The notes below the pieces were generated by a model, which saw nothing but the letters and a program-made list of their open reading frames with translations, was not told the DNA's origin and did no database searches. This document shows positions 1-7,460 of a stretch of DNA of 12,178 nucleotides, piece after piece. The DNA comes from Moraxellaceae bacterium (GTDB lineage: Bacteria; Pseudomonadota; Gammaproteobacteria; Pseudomonadales; UBA3067): assembly GCA_002401525.1 (NCBI GenBank), contig NVTH01000045.1:8316-20493 (forward strand), read 5' to 3'. Numbering within the stretch: the stretch's first letter is position 1; each line of letters begins with the position of its first letter. The translations under genes and the position numbers were made by a program.

Positions 1-470
1 CCAAAGGCTAGGCCTGATAAGGTGACGGTGTCGAAGGTGGAAAACGGGTGGAAGGGGACTCGTTTTATCTCGCAGCGTTCAATGGCTGCGAACAAGAAAT
101 TATGGTCGAAGGAAGCGTTGTGACCCACCAAAATCGCCCGAGTACAATTTTGTAATTTCATCTCTTTGCGAAGGCCTTTAAATAATTGATTCAGCGCTTC
201 ACTTTCACTGACGGCTTTTCGGTCGGGGCAAAAAGGATCGATGCCCGTAAACTTTAATGCCGATTCTTCTAAATTGGCGCCTTCGAAAGGGCGAATAGCG
301 TAGTCAAATTGCTCTTTTGGCTGCAATTTTCCGAAATCATCCATGCCCAAAGTGACTGCTGCAAGTTCAAGCAATGCGTCTTTTTTGTGATTGAATCCGC
401 CGGTTTCGACGTCAATGACCACCGGAAGAAAACCACGGAAGCGTTGAGAAATAGGGGGGATGTTATCCAT
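1..470 (-). CDS. rnt: Ribonuclease T, 3'-truncated by window edge
   Basis: RNase T is a DEDD-family 3'-5' exoribonuclease that trims the 3' ends of tRNA (CCA end turnover), 5S and 23S rRNA in the cytoplasm, acting as a homodimer. The reading frame starts at the ATG complementary to 468-470 and is open to base 1, giving 156 residues plus two bases. Visible motifs are Exo [10 protein letters not shown] (D20, E22), Exo [12 protein letters not shown] (D122) and FDTVTLSGL (D147). The first 156 residues resemble E. coli RNase T closely enough to name the gene with confidence. The third exonuclease motif with its catalytic His and Asp lies beyond the edge, so integrity cannot be judged. No clear Shine-Dalgarno sequence precedes the ATG. 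It follows pyrC on the same strand after 129 bases, so co-transcription is possible. Confidence 0.93.
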   Translation of the reverse strand, partial: MDNIPPISQRFRGFLPVVIDVETGGFNHKKDALLELAAVTLGMDDFGKLQPKEQFDYAIRPFEGANLEESALKFTGIDPFCPDRKAVSESEALNQLFKGLRKEMKLQNCTRAILVGHNASFDHNFLFAAIERCEIKRVPFHPFSTFDTVTLSGLAF

Positions 471-599
471 TGAGTTTATAAACCAAATTGAAGCTGCTAA
501 TTATTTTTGAATCTGTATTTCGATTCGCCTGATTGGGTTGGCTGATTCTAATTGATCATAGCCGTTTTTAAACCCGTGTCATAAAACTGTGATACGAAA

Positions 600-1676
600 T
601 TATGAGGTGACACTCCAGGACACCGACTCGCCGGCACGCAGAGGAATGACTTCAGAATCCCCAAACGGTAAGCGGTCGGGGATGTGCTGGGTTTTTTTCG
701 TCAGTGTGATTTTGTCCTGGTTGACAGGAAGATTATAGAACCGTGGGCCGTTGAGGCTGGCAAAGGACTCTAGTTGCTGTAGCGCGCCCTGTTGTTCGAA
801 AACTTCTGCGTAAAGTTCGATCGCGTTGGCCGCGGTGTAACAGCCCGCGCAACCACAACTTGACTCCTTACTGGATTGCGTATGAGGAGCGCTGTCGGTG
901 CCTAAGAAAAATCTGCTGTCGCCACTGGTGGCTGCTTTTACTAAGGCGTTTTGGTGGCTGTCTCTTTTTAGAATAGGCAGGCAGTAGTAATGAGGCTTAA
1001 TACCCCCCACAAGCATATGATTGCGATTGTAGAGCAAGTGATGCGCGGTAATGGTGGCTGCAGTATTGGGGTTTGCAGAGGAGACATAGTCCACGGCGTC
1101 TTTAGTGGTAATGTGCTCGAAGACAAGCTTTAATTCTGGCAGTCGCAATTGCAATGGTGCCAATATTTGCTCAATAAAAATTGCTTCGCGATCAAAGATA
1201 TCGATGTTGGGGGCGGTCACTTCGCCGTGCACTAGTAGCGGCACTTGCAGCTCGGCCATCTTTTCCAATACGGGGCTGAGCTTGGTTAAATCGGTGACGC
1301 CAGCGTCCGAGTTGGTGGTGGCTCCCGCTGGATAGAGTTTTAAGGCGACTACTTCGGGGGATTCATGAACCCGTATTATTTCGTCTACCGAAGTGTGGTC
1401 GGTGAGATAAAGGGTCATTAGTGGCGTAAAAGAGGCGGTATTTTGAGCCGTTTGTGGATAAATATTCTTCAGTGCTTGGTCGATTCGATTTTTGTATTCT
1501 TGCGCTAACGCAACGCTAGTCACTGGGGGAAGTAAGTTCGGCATGATGATTGCCCGGCCGAAGTATCGGGCAGTGTCTTTGAGCGTATTTTCCAACACCC
1601 CACCGTCTCTAAGGTGAACATGCCAGTCGTCTGGGCGAATGATTTGAAATTGCTTGGGTGGGTCAGTGTGTTGCAT
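600..1676 (-). CDS. pyrC: Dihydroorotase (class II, PyrC)
   Basis: PyrC catalyses the reversible cyclisation of N-carbamoyl-aspartate to dihydroorotate, the third step of de novo pyrimidine synthesis, in the cytosol. The 358-residue protein is close to the ~345-350 residues usual for the single-domain proteobacterial enzyme. All binuclear zinc ligands are visible: H19 and H21 in WHVHLRDG, the lysine expected to be carboxylated (K113 in [11 protein letters not shown]), H150 in LLVHGE, H188 in VFEHITT, and D261 in FLGTDSAPH. The CGCAGCYTA segment after this is typical of the family. The ATG at 1676 is chosen because the family's N-terminal [12 protein letters not shown] follows 13 residues later. 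The Shine-Dalgarno signal is weak. The gene lies between rnt (downstream, same strand) and a terminator-like hairpin (upstream), so its promoter should lie within about 1677-1763. No pyrimidine-regulated leader is recognisable. Confidence 0.97.
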   Translation of the reverse strand: MQHTDPPKQFQIIRPDDWHVHLRDGGVLENTLKDTARYFGRAIIMPNLLPPVTSVALAQEYKNRIDQALKNIYPQTAQNTASFTPLMTLYLTDHTSVDEIIRVHESPEVVALKLYPAGATTNSDAGVTDLTKLSPVLEKMAELQVPLLVHGEVTAPNIDIFDREAIFIEQILAPLQLRLPELKLVFEHITTKDAVDYVSSANPNTAATITAHHLLYNRNHMLVGGIKPHYYCLPILKRDSHQNALVKAATSGDSRFFLGTDSAPHTQSSKESSCGCAGCYTAANAIELYAEVFEQQGALQQLESFASLNGPRFYNLPVNQDKITLTKKTQHIPDRLPFGDSEVIPLRAGESVSWSVTS

Positions 1677-1763
1677 AAAATAGTGGGCTGGATCTGGAGG
1701 GTTGTGTGACGCCTGAACTGAAACGCGATGAGTTGTATGGAGCTTAGAATGCTTATGCTACCT

Positions 1764-1791
1764 AAAAATGCCCTTTGCGGGTATTTTTTTT
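1764..1791. terminator. Bidirectional intrinsic terminator-like hairpin
   Basis: The stem AAAAATGCCC (1764-1773) pairs with GGGTATTTTT starting at 1779, with loop TTTGC (1774-1778) and one G-U pair. An 8-T run (1784-1791) follows on the plus strand. Read on the minus strand the same structure ends in five T. Because the response regulator transcript arrives from the minus direction and pyrC starts just beyond, its most sensible role is to end the response regulator message before pyrC (inference). Confidence 0.55.
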
Positions 1792-1862
1792 ACTCATTTG
1801 AATGATGCTGTGTCGTTAACGTTTGTTCCGATAAGGAAGGCGGCCAGAAAGGTTTGGCTGTG

Positions 1863-1886
1863 ATAGGGCCCAATCTAGGGCCCTAT
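1863..1886. repeat. Perfect 9-bp GC-rich inverted repeat (hairpin)
   Basis: ATAGGGCCC (1863-1871) and GGGCCCTAT (1878-1886) are exact reverse complements around a 6-base loop (AATCTA). It lies 39 bases beyond the stop codon of the response regulator on the minus strand. No T-run follows on either strand, so it is not a standard intrinsic terminator. It could stabilise the 3' end of the message, form a second termination or pausing element with the hairpin at 1764-1791, or be a protein-binding site. Confidence 0.5.
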
Positions 1887-1925
1887 TTAGAGCTATATTC
1901 AGAACCAGATTAGTGGGGGAATACT

Positions 1926-2291
1926 TCAGTGAGGCAATACTTTATTCACTGCAGCTAATAGCCGATCTGCAGTGACTGGCTTAGCAATCCAGCCGTTGGC
2001 ACCGCTTTGTTTAGCCTTGCCCTTCTTGTACTCACTGCTTTCGGTGGTGAGCATCAGAATAGGGATGTCGCTGTAATGATCGATGCCTCTAAGTTTGCTG
2101 ACCATATTGATTCCGGTCATGCCTGGCATATTGACGTCAGCAATCACTAAATCAACCGTTTTGGTGCGTGCAAAATTGATGGCTTCTGTGCCGTTCTCAA
2201 ATAAAAATGTTTCATGCCCCGCGCTGCGCAATATGACATTCACCATGTCGCGCATTGCTTTCGAATCGTCCACTGCGAGGATTGTTGCCAT
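1926..2291 (-). CDS. CheY-like single-domain response regulator
   Basis: This 121-residue protein is one receiver domain with no output domain. The phosphorylation site residues are all present: acidic pair D8-D9 (VDDS), phosphoacceptor D52 (LVIADVNMPGMTG), switch T82 (ILMLTTES) and K104 (WIAKPV). The segment SGANGWIAKP resembles chemotaxis-type CheY proteins that bind a partner protein rather than DNA. The ATG at 2291 follows an AGGA-containing leader and gives the usual two- to three-residue lead into the first beta strand. No kinase, CheA or other chemotaxis gene is adjacent; the nearest neighbour is motY, transcribed divergently 280 bases away. A motility role is therefore plausible but inferred only from position and family. 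Two hairpins lie beyond its stop codon, suggesting a monocistronic message. The true cognate kinase cannot be identified from this window. Confidence 0.9.
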   Translation of the reverse strand: MATILAVDDSKAMRDMVNVILRSAGHETFLFENGTEAINFARTKTVDLVIADVNMPGMTGINMVSKLRGIDHYSDIPILMLTTESSEYKKGKAKQSGANGWIAKPVTADRLLAAVNKVLPH

Positions 2292-2571
2292 GATTCCTGG
2301 GTCCTATCGCTGCTTAAATTAAACCATCCGCTCTCATAGTAAAATAATAGATTGATTTGCGCTGCTAATCCCTTTTTTGTTAAACCATCTTGATCTAAAA
2401 AGATTAATCATCGGTCCAAATACCGCTTAAGTCCTTAAGGCGCGGGTCGATAGCTATAGGAAGTAAGCTCAATAACAGCAACGTTAGAACGTCTGCTCAT
2501 AGGGGTCGAATCAGCGGCTTGTTAAGGAGTTTCACCGGTATTTTACGGATAGCGCTTGGGAGAGGCAGCCA
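2292..2571. promoter_or_regulatory. Divergent intergenic region between cheY-like gene and motY
   Basis: These 280 bases separate two divergently transcribed genes and must hold both promoters. No convincing -35/-10 pair or flagellar sigma28 element could be fixed by eye. An inverted repeat, CGCTTAAG (2424-2431) against CTTAAGGCG (2434-2442), symmetrical apart from one extra G, lies near the middle and could be an operator. The region is otherwise AT-rich on the left. GGGAGAGG (2558-2565) is a good Shine-Dalgarno sequence for motY, 6 bases before its ATG. Confidence 0.45.
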
Positions 2572-3465
2572 ATGCATGTGAGTCACTCGGGTCGATGGGA
2601 TTGTTTGCATTTTGTGAGTGTGTCAGTGCTTAGTTTATGCCTGCTCATTGTTGGGCTATCCAGCCAAGCTCACAATTACCGCGCTCGTCTTGATGTAGCG
2701 GAGTGGCATTTAGAGACGAGCCGATTAGAGTGCCGATTGTGGCAGAATATTCCCGTTTATGGGGATGCAATTTTCCGCTATAAGGCGGGTGAGCTGCAGA
2801 CCTTTTTTCTGCAATCTAAGCGTATTGTATCGCCTGTAGGGGATGCTCAGATTAAAGTCATTGCCCCTGATTGGTTGCCCGGCATTGCCGCCCATGATGT
2901 AGGAGTCGTGGGCACTCAACGAGGTCGCGTCCCTGTCACCATTGGGGCAGAGATGTCGGCAGAATTACTCGCCGAGCTTCAAGAGGGTATGTTTCCGACC
3001 ATCATTCATAACGGCTGGTTTCCAGAACATGAAGTTAAAGTAGACATTTCCTCGGTTAATTTTAAACAGGCTTATCAAGCTTACGTGCTCTGTCTTTCGG
3101 ATTTATTGCCCGTTAATTACGATCAAATTTCTCGTTCTACCGTCTTGTTTGATACGGATCATTGGAAGCTCAGCGCTGCTATGAAAGGGCATTTAGAAAT
3201 GGTGGCGGAATACGTCAACGTGGATTTCAGCGTGGATAAGATCTACGTCGATGGTCATACGGATGACCGCGGGCGTAAGGGCTATAACTGGGAGTTATCC
3301 CGAAAAAGAGCCTTAGTCGTGCAGGACTATCTGATCAAGCTGGGAGTGGATCCTAACCGAGTCGTGATGCGTTATCACGGCAAGCGCTATCCCATCAACA
3401 CCAACGCCAGCATTCGCCAGCGCAGCAGGAATCGTCGAGTGACCTTAAGGCTATTGCGCTCTTAA
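2572..3465 (+). CDS. motY: MotY-like flagellar stator ring protein with OmpA C-terminal domain
   Basis: MotY forms the periplasmic T-ring that helps hold stator units around the basal body of polar flagella, with its OmpA-type domain contacting peptidoglycan. The 297-residue protein starts with a signal peptide: a hydrophobic stretch at about residues 11-31 ending in SQA, with likely cleavage after A33. The N-terminal domain begins with the MotY-type sequence SRLECRLWQNIPVYGDAIF. The C-terminal OmpA/MotB-like domain covers about 188-297, with VDGHTDDRG (around 227-234), NWELSRKRA (239-247) and a basic end containing RNRRVTL. The start is fixed by GGGAGAGG six bases upstream and by the intact signal peptide. 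It lies 174 bases upstream of argG, and the motY-argG adjacency is also known from Pseudomonas. A generic OmpA-family peptidoglycan-binding protein is the alternative, but the N-terminal half favours MotY. Confidence 0.85.
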   Translation: MHVSHSGRWDCLHFVSVSVLSLCLLIVGLSSQAHNYRARLDVAEWHLETSRLECRLWQNIPVYGDAIFRYKAGELQTFFLQSKRIVSPVGDAQIKVIAPDWLPGIAAHDVGVVGTQRGRVPVTIGAEMSAELLAELQEGMFPTIIHNGWFPEHEVKVDISSVNFKQAYQAYVLCLSDLLPVNYDQISRSTVLFDTDHWKLSAAMKGHLEMVAEYVNVDFSVDKIYVDGHTDDRGRKGYNWELSRKRALVVQDYLIKLGVDPNRVVMRYHGKRYPINTNASIRQRSRNRRVTLRLLRS

Positions 3466-3569
3466 ATCCAAGCCCCTTTAACTCAGGCTCCTTTTACTCC
3501 AAAACTGCCTTTGAATCAGTGTTCTAGAAAGAAACCCCTATTTAAGGAGTGAGCCTACTTGTTTTGGAT

Positions 3570-3598
3570 TTAGCATCTCTGGGGAAAAGGGGTAGAAT
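3570..3598 (+). promoter_or_regulatory. Predicted sigma70-type promoter of argG
   Basis: TTAGCA (3570-3575, 4 of 6 matches to TTGACA) and TAGAAT (3593-3598, 5 of 6 to TATAAT) are separated by exactly 17 bases. Transcription would start near 3605, leaving a leader of about 35 bases before the argG ATG at 3640. No recognisable ArgR box pair overlaps it. Confidence 0.55.
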
Positions 3599-3639
3599 AG
3601 CGCCCAATTAATGACTAGCGTTGGGATGGTGACGAATAA

Positions 3640-4857
3640 ATGTCGGATATTAAGAAAGTAGTGTTAGCGTATTCTGGTGGCTTGGATACCTCGGTCATCG
3701 TGAAATGGTTGCAGATTGAGTATGACTGTGAGGTCATCACCTTTACGGCTGATATTGGTCAAGGCGAAGAGGTTGAGCCGGCGCGAGCAAAAGCACAAGC
3801 CATGGGCATCGAGCAAATATACATAGAAAATCTCTGTGAAGAGTTTGTTGCCGACTACGTTTATCCTATGTTCCGTGCCAATGCGGTGTATGAGGGGGAG
3901 TATTTGCTAGGCACGTCCATCGCTCGCCCCCTGATTGCCAAGCGCTTGGTTGAGATTGCTGAGGAAACCGGCGCTGATGCTATCTCTCATGGGGCGACTG
4001 GTAAGGGCAATGACCAGGTTCGCTTTGAGCTGGGGGCTTACGCGCTGCAACCGGGCATTAAAGTGATTGCACCGTGGCGTGAGTGGGACCTTAGTTCCCG
4101 TGCGTCGTTGTTGGATTATGCTGAAAAGCATGAAATTCCCATTGAGATGAAACGCGGTAAAAAGTCTCCTTATTCCATGGATGCAAACCTGCTGCATATT
4201 TCTTATGAAGGGGATATTTTAGAAGACCCTTGGAATGAGCCGGAAGAATCCATGTGGCGTTGGACTAAGGCGCTTGAAAATACCCCTGATGAACCTTGTT
4301 ATTTAACCTTGGGTTATGAAAAAGGCGACTTGGTAGCCATTGATGGCGCTCCAGCTTCTCCTGCTCAGGCCTTGACCTTGTTGAATAAAATTGGCGGCGA
4401 GCACGGCATTGGCCGCTTAGATATTGTAGAAAACCGTTACGTCGGTATGAAGTCTCGAGGTTGTTATGAAACACCGGGCGGCACGATTTTATTAAAAGCG
4501 CATCGTGCCATCGAGTCAATCACCTTGGATCGCGAAGCGGCTCATTTGAAAGATCAGTTGATGCCTCGCTATGCGGAAATTATTTATAACGGCTATTGGT
4601 GGTCTCCTGAACGGCAAGCGATCCAAGCGTTAGTGGATGAAACTCAGAAAGTGGTGAATGGAAACGTCCGGCTGAAGTTATTTAAAGGCAACGTGATGGT
4701 GGTCGGCAGAGAGTCAGAGTCTGATAGCTTGTTTGACGAAAGCATTGCGACTTTTGAAGAGGACTCCGGTGCCTATGATCAACAAGATGCTGCAGGCTTT
4801 ATTAAATTGAATGCGCTGCGTTTGCGAATCGCCGCCAATCGAAATAGAAAATTCTAA
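3640..4857 (+). CDS. argG: Argininosuccinate synthase
   Basis: ArgG joins citrulline and aspartate using ATP (released as AMP and pyrophosphate) to form argininosuccinate, the penultimate step of arginine synthesis, as a cytosolic homotetramer. The length of 405 residues is that of the short type-1 enzyme, not the longer E. coli type. The ATP pyrophosphatase loop [10 protein letters not shown] is at residues 9-18 and the second family signature [15 protein letters not shown] at 116-130. [17 protein letters not shown] (85-101) and the C-terminal [15 protein letters not shown] also match the family. The ATG at 3640 places the P-loop nine residues from the N-terminus as is usual. It has its own predicted promoter, so it need not depend on motY. 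It appears intact and ordinary. Confidence 0.98.
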   Translation: MSDIKKVVLAYSGGLDTSVIVKWLQIEYDCEVITFTADIGQGEEVEPARAKAQAMGIEQIYIENLCEEFVADYVYPMFRANAVYEGEYLLGTSIARPLIAKRLVEIAEETGADAISHGATGKGNDQVRFELGAYALQPGIKVIAPWREWDLSSRASLLDYAEKHEIPIEMKRGKKSPYSMDANLLHISYEGDILEDPWNEPEESMWRWTKALENTPDEPCYLTLGYEKGDLVAIDGAPASPAQALTLLNKIGGEHGIGRLDIVENRYVGMKSRGCYETPGGTILLKAHRAIESITLDREAAHLKDQLMPRYAEIIYNGYWWSPERQAIQALVDETQKVVNGNVRLKLFKGNVMVVGRESESDSLFDESIATFEEDSGAYDQQDAAGFIKLNALRLRIAANRNRKF

Positions 4858-5233
4858 TGGTGTAAGTTTTAATAACTCTGCGTTATTGGGCGGGTTTCAT
4901 CGCTGGTAAAGGATTGCTGGCTTGAGCCTGTCCTTATTTTATTTCTGTGTCTATTGTTGTGTTTATTTTTCCCCTCCCTCTGAATCTTTAGTCTGATGGA
5001 TTTTCCGTTGTCCTGCTTTTATTAATGGGCTTCTATCGGCTTGATTGTTGGTATTAAATTTATTGTTTTATTCTATCTCTGATATCGAGGGTATCGATGC
5101 TGCAGTGTACTTTATAGCGTCTATACTTCTAATCAAGGGTTCTCTGTTGAAAGCATTTGTTGAAGACAAGGCTTGAAAACATGAGTAAGTTTTCTCCTGT
5201 AGAGCTGATGGATTGCCAGTTCGCACTGAGTAT
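4858..5233 (+). other. 375-bp gene-poor stretch between argG and the hybrid kinase
   Basis: Beyond the argG stop there is a small AT hairpin (AATAAC 4871-4876 with GTTATT 4882-4887) and a better terminator candidate at 4909-4944, both described as argG 3' structures. The remainder is T-rich on the plus strand with no coding frame of note. TATACT (5122-5127) is a possible -10 element for the kinase but has no clear -35 partner at 16-18 bases. A short ORF at 5181-5237 occupies the end and is listed separately. Confidence 0.5.
4909..4944 (+). terminator. Candidate argG terminator
   Basis: AAGGA (4909-4913) pairs with TCCTT (4931-4935) and an inner GGC/GCC stem (4919-4921 with 4926-4928) closes a TTGA loop. 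The tail TTATTTTATTT follows. The stem has an internal loop, so it is imperfect, but the position about 50 bases after the argG stop and the T-rich tail fit a terminator. Confidence 0.35.
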
Positions 5234-5237
5234 ATGA
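5181..5237 (+). CDS. Possible 18-codon leader ORF overlapping the kinase start (ATGA)
   Basis: An ATG at 5181, preceded by AAGG at 5168-5171, opens an 18-residue frame (MSKFSPVELMDCQFALSI) that ends at TGA 5235-5237. That stop shares the bases ATGA with the kinase start codon at 5234-5236. Such overlaps commonly couple translation of the second frame to the first, and the kinase ATG has no Shine-Dalgarno sequence of its own. The peptide has no recognisable motif and an ORF this short can arise by chance, so it is only a candidate. Confidence 0.25.
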   Translation: MSKFSPVELMDCQFALSI

Positions 5238-7366
5238 GCAAGAACGACTTAGACAGAAGTAAAAAAGAGTTAGTTGCCGAGTTGGAAAGCTTACGGTTGA
5301 CTCAGTCGCAGGTGGTTGATCGAGCGAAGCAACTCGTGAGCTTGCAAACCAAGTTCCAGTCGCTGCTCAATGATGCCGATGATGCGATTATTATATTTAC
5401 CTCCGAGGGATTGATTGAGTCCTTCAATCGTAGTGCTGAACGAATTTTTGGGGTTTCTGAAATTTCGGTGCTATACCGCACTGCGGAACGCCTTCTGCCT
5501 TGCCCAAAAGATTATGGGACCGACGTCCCTCGTTTCCTAAAAGATTACCAAGAACAAAAAATTAATCAGGAAGAGTCACCTTTTTACGCGATTCGTGGCA
5601 ACGGGGAGGAATTCCCAGCGACGATTGCCATTAAGGAAATTCGACCGGAAGATTTGGTCCTGTTTAACGACGATGGACTCGCGAGTACAGCGGGGGATGT
5701 GGACGGGGTTTTTCTCTGTGTTGTGCGTGATGTCACTGAGCAAATAAAAATTCGAGAGACATTGATTCAGGCGAAAGAAGCGGCGGAGTCTGCATCGAGA
5801 GCCAAATCACAATTTTTGGCCAACATCAGTCACGAGATAAGAACGCCAATGCATGGCGTGCTAGGCATGTTAGCGTTAGCGCTTAATCACCCCAGCGTAG
5901 ATCCGGAGCTCAAAGGGATTTTAGAAATATCCCACCATGCGGGCGAAAACTTGCTGGATTTGCTGAATGGTATGTTGGAGTTTTCTCAACTTGATTCCGA
6001 TGGCATCAGTCTGCAAAGTATTGAATTTAATTTAAGGTATGTGCTTGATGACGTTGCGGAGTTAATGTCAGAAGAAGCACATAAAAAAAATGTCGACATA
6101 GTGACCTTGGTCTGCCCCACGGTGCCCGAAGTGGTTTGGGGCGACCCCACGCGATTCCGTCAAATCATAGTGAACCTGTTAAGCAATGCAGTGAAGTTCA
6201 CGAATGAAGGGCGTGTTGTGGTGCGAGTGACAAGTCTTGGTATGCGTGACGGGCAGAGTGTCGTGCGCATGGAGGTGAGTGATACCGGGATTGGTATTTC
6301 GGAAGATCAGCTAGACAAGATCTTTCACTTGTTTGCTCAGGCAGATGAATCCAATACGCGCTCCAAAGGAGGCAGTGGCATTGGCTTAGCCCTCACGAAG
6401 CAGTTGGTGGAGTGCATTGGTGGTCGAATTTATGTGTTTTCACGTTTAGGGCAAGGCTCGACGTTTGGTTTTACCTTGCCACTAAAACCTGGGGTGCAAC
6501 CAGAAGTGGACATGGATGGCGTGACGGACGCGCGGGTTTTGCTTGCGGATACATCCATATACGATTACGAAGCGATGACGCAATATTTTAAAAGTTGGCA
6601 AGTGGAATGGGACAGAGCCAGCGGTGAAAAGCAAATCGTCGATTGTTTATTGCATGCCATTAAAGATCGAATGCCATTTGATATCTTGCTGATAAGTTGC
6701 GAGGGCATTATGGGTGGGCGAGAAAAAATATTGCATACGTTGGCTTCTTTTGAAGAGCTTAAAGATTTAAAGTTAATCTTGCTTAATACTCGCGCCGGAC
6801 GCCACTCTAATCTAGAGGATCACGTAGTCAATGCGTACGCTCGTTTATCAAAGCCAATTCGTAAAGAAGCGCTTTATGAATGCATTGGCTCCTTGCTTGA
6901 GAAAGCGGAACCCAGTGCGGATGGGCAAGTTGTTGTCAGCGAAAAGCTTAAAAAATATGGGGCGAGCCGGAATACACAAGTTTTGTTGGTTGAGGATAAT
7001 AAGGTCAATCAACTGGTTGCCGTTGGAATGATGAAGAAGATGGGGGTTCAAATTGAAGTGGCAAACAACGGCATCGAAGCGGTTGAGGCCGTAAAGGAAA
7101 AACAATTTGATCTGATTTTTATGGATTGCCATATGCCCATAATGGATGGATACGAGGCAACTCGAGATATTCGAGCAATGGAAACTGGCGGACAGCATGT
7201 GCCTATAATCGCGTTGACCGCCAACTGTGTTCACGATAATGAAGCTTATTGTTTAGAGGTGGGAATGGATGATTACATGCAAAAGCCGTTTAAACTTCAT
7301 GAGCTGGAGAGTACTCTTCATCGTTGGGCGGGTGCATCACAGGGAGATACGCCGAACGCTGGTTAG
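5234..7366 (+). CDS. Soluble PAS hybrid histidine kinase with pseudo-receiver and receiver
   Basis: This 710-residue hybrid sensor kinase has no membrane segment, so it should sense a cytoplasmic cue. Order of domains: an N-terminal coiled coil (about 1-45), a PAS domain (about 45-170, ending VVRDVTEQ), HisKA with the H-box SQFLANISHEIRTPMHG (phosphoacceptor H200), and HATPase_c with N318 in NLLSNAVKFT, SDTGIGIS and GGSGIGLAL. A degenerate receiver follows (about 433-556): LLADTSIYD and LSKPIR are kept, but the phosphoacceptor Asp is replaced (LISCEGIMGG, S488). The last domain is a complete receiver (about 582-700) with E587-D588, D631 in FMDCHMPIMDG, T662 and K684. There is no Hpt domain. 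I chose the ATG at 5234 because of the ATGA overlap with a short upstream ORF; an in-frame TTG at 5213 would add seven residues. The REC-PAS-GGDEF-EAL gene follows after 94 bases and is probably co-transcribed. The partner accepting phosphate from the terminal receiver is unknown. Confidence 0.88.
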   Translation: MSKNDLDRSKKELVAELESLRLTQSQVVDRAKQLVSLQTKFQSLLNDADDAIIIFTSEGLIESFNRSAERIFGVSEISVLYRTAERLLPCPKDYGTDVPRFLKDYQEQKINQEESPFYAIRGNGEEFPATIAIKEIRPEDLVLFNDDGLASTAGDVDGVFLCVVRDVTEQIKIRETLIQAKEAAESASRAKSQFLANISHEIRTPMHGVLGMLALALNHPSVDPELKGILEISHHAGENLLDLLNGMLEFSQLDSDGISLQSIEFNLRYVLDDVAELMSEEAHKKNVDIVTLVCPTVPEVVWGDPTRFRQIIVNLLSNAVKFTNEGRVVVRVTSLGMRDGQSVVRMEVSDTGIGISEDQLDKIFHLFAQADESNTRSKGGSGIGLALTKQLVECIGGRIYVFSRLGQGSTFGFTLPLKPGVQPEVDMDGVTDARVLLADTSIYDYEAMTQYFKSWQVEWDRASGEKQIVDCLLHAIKDRMPFDILLISCEGIMGGREKILHTLASFEELKDLKLILLNTRAGRHSNLEDHVVNAYARLSKPIRKEALYECIGSLLEKAEPSADGQVVVSEKLKKYGASRNTQVLLVEDNKVNQLVAVGMMKKMGVQIEVANNGIEAVEAVKEKQFDLIFMDCHMPIMDGYEATRDIRAMETGGQHVPIIALTANCVHDNEAYCLEVGMDDYMQKPFKLHELESTLHRWAGASQGDTPNAG

Positions 7367-7460
7367 GTAGCGTTTCAAGATAATAAAAATACTAAAGAAT
7401 AAAATCGATAGGCCATTAAAATTTAGATTAATTCTGGGGGCAATAGACAGGACTTAGAGC

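Noticed and set aside
2500..2571. Flagellar sigma28 or sigma70 promoter for motY
   Set aside because: TTGTTA (2519-2524) and the GGATAG near 2547-2552 do not have partners at the right spacing for either sigma factor.
3500..3530. ArgR box upstream of argG
   Set aside because: Only one TGAAT-like half-site is visible, with no symmetric partner at the required distance.
5213..5233. TTG start at 5213 for the hybrid kinase
   Set aside because: It is in frame and cannot be excluded, but it has only a weak ribosome site, whereas the ATG 21 bases later overlaps a short upstream frame by ATGA and leads straight into the usual charged coiled coil.
6848..7234. 128-codon antisense ORF within the kinase gene
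   Set aside because: It is the mirror of a clear receiver-coding region and its translation has no family resemblance. The same applies to the antisense ORFs inside argG, motY, the CheY-like gene, pyrC and the NMO-like gene.
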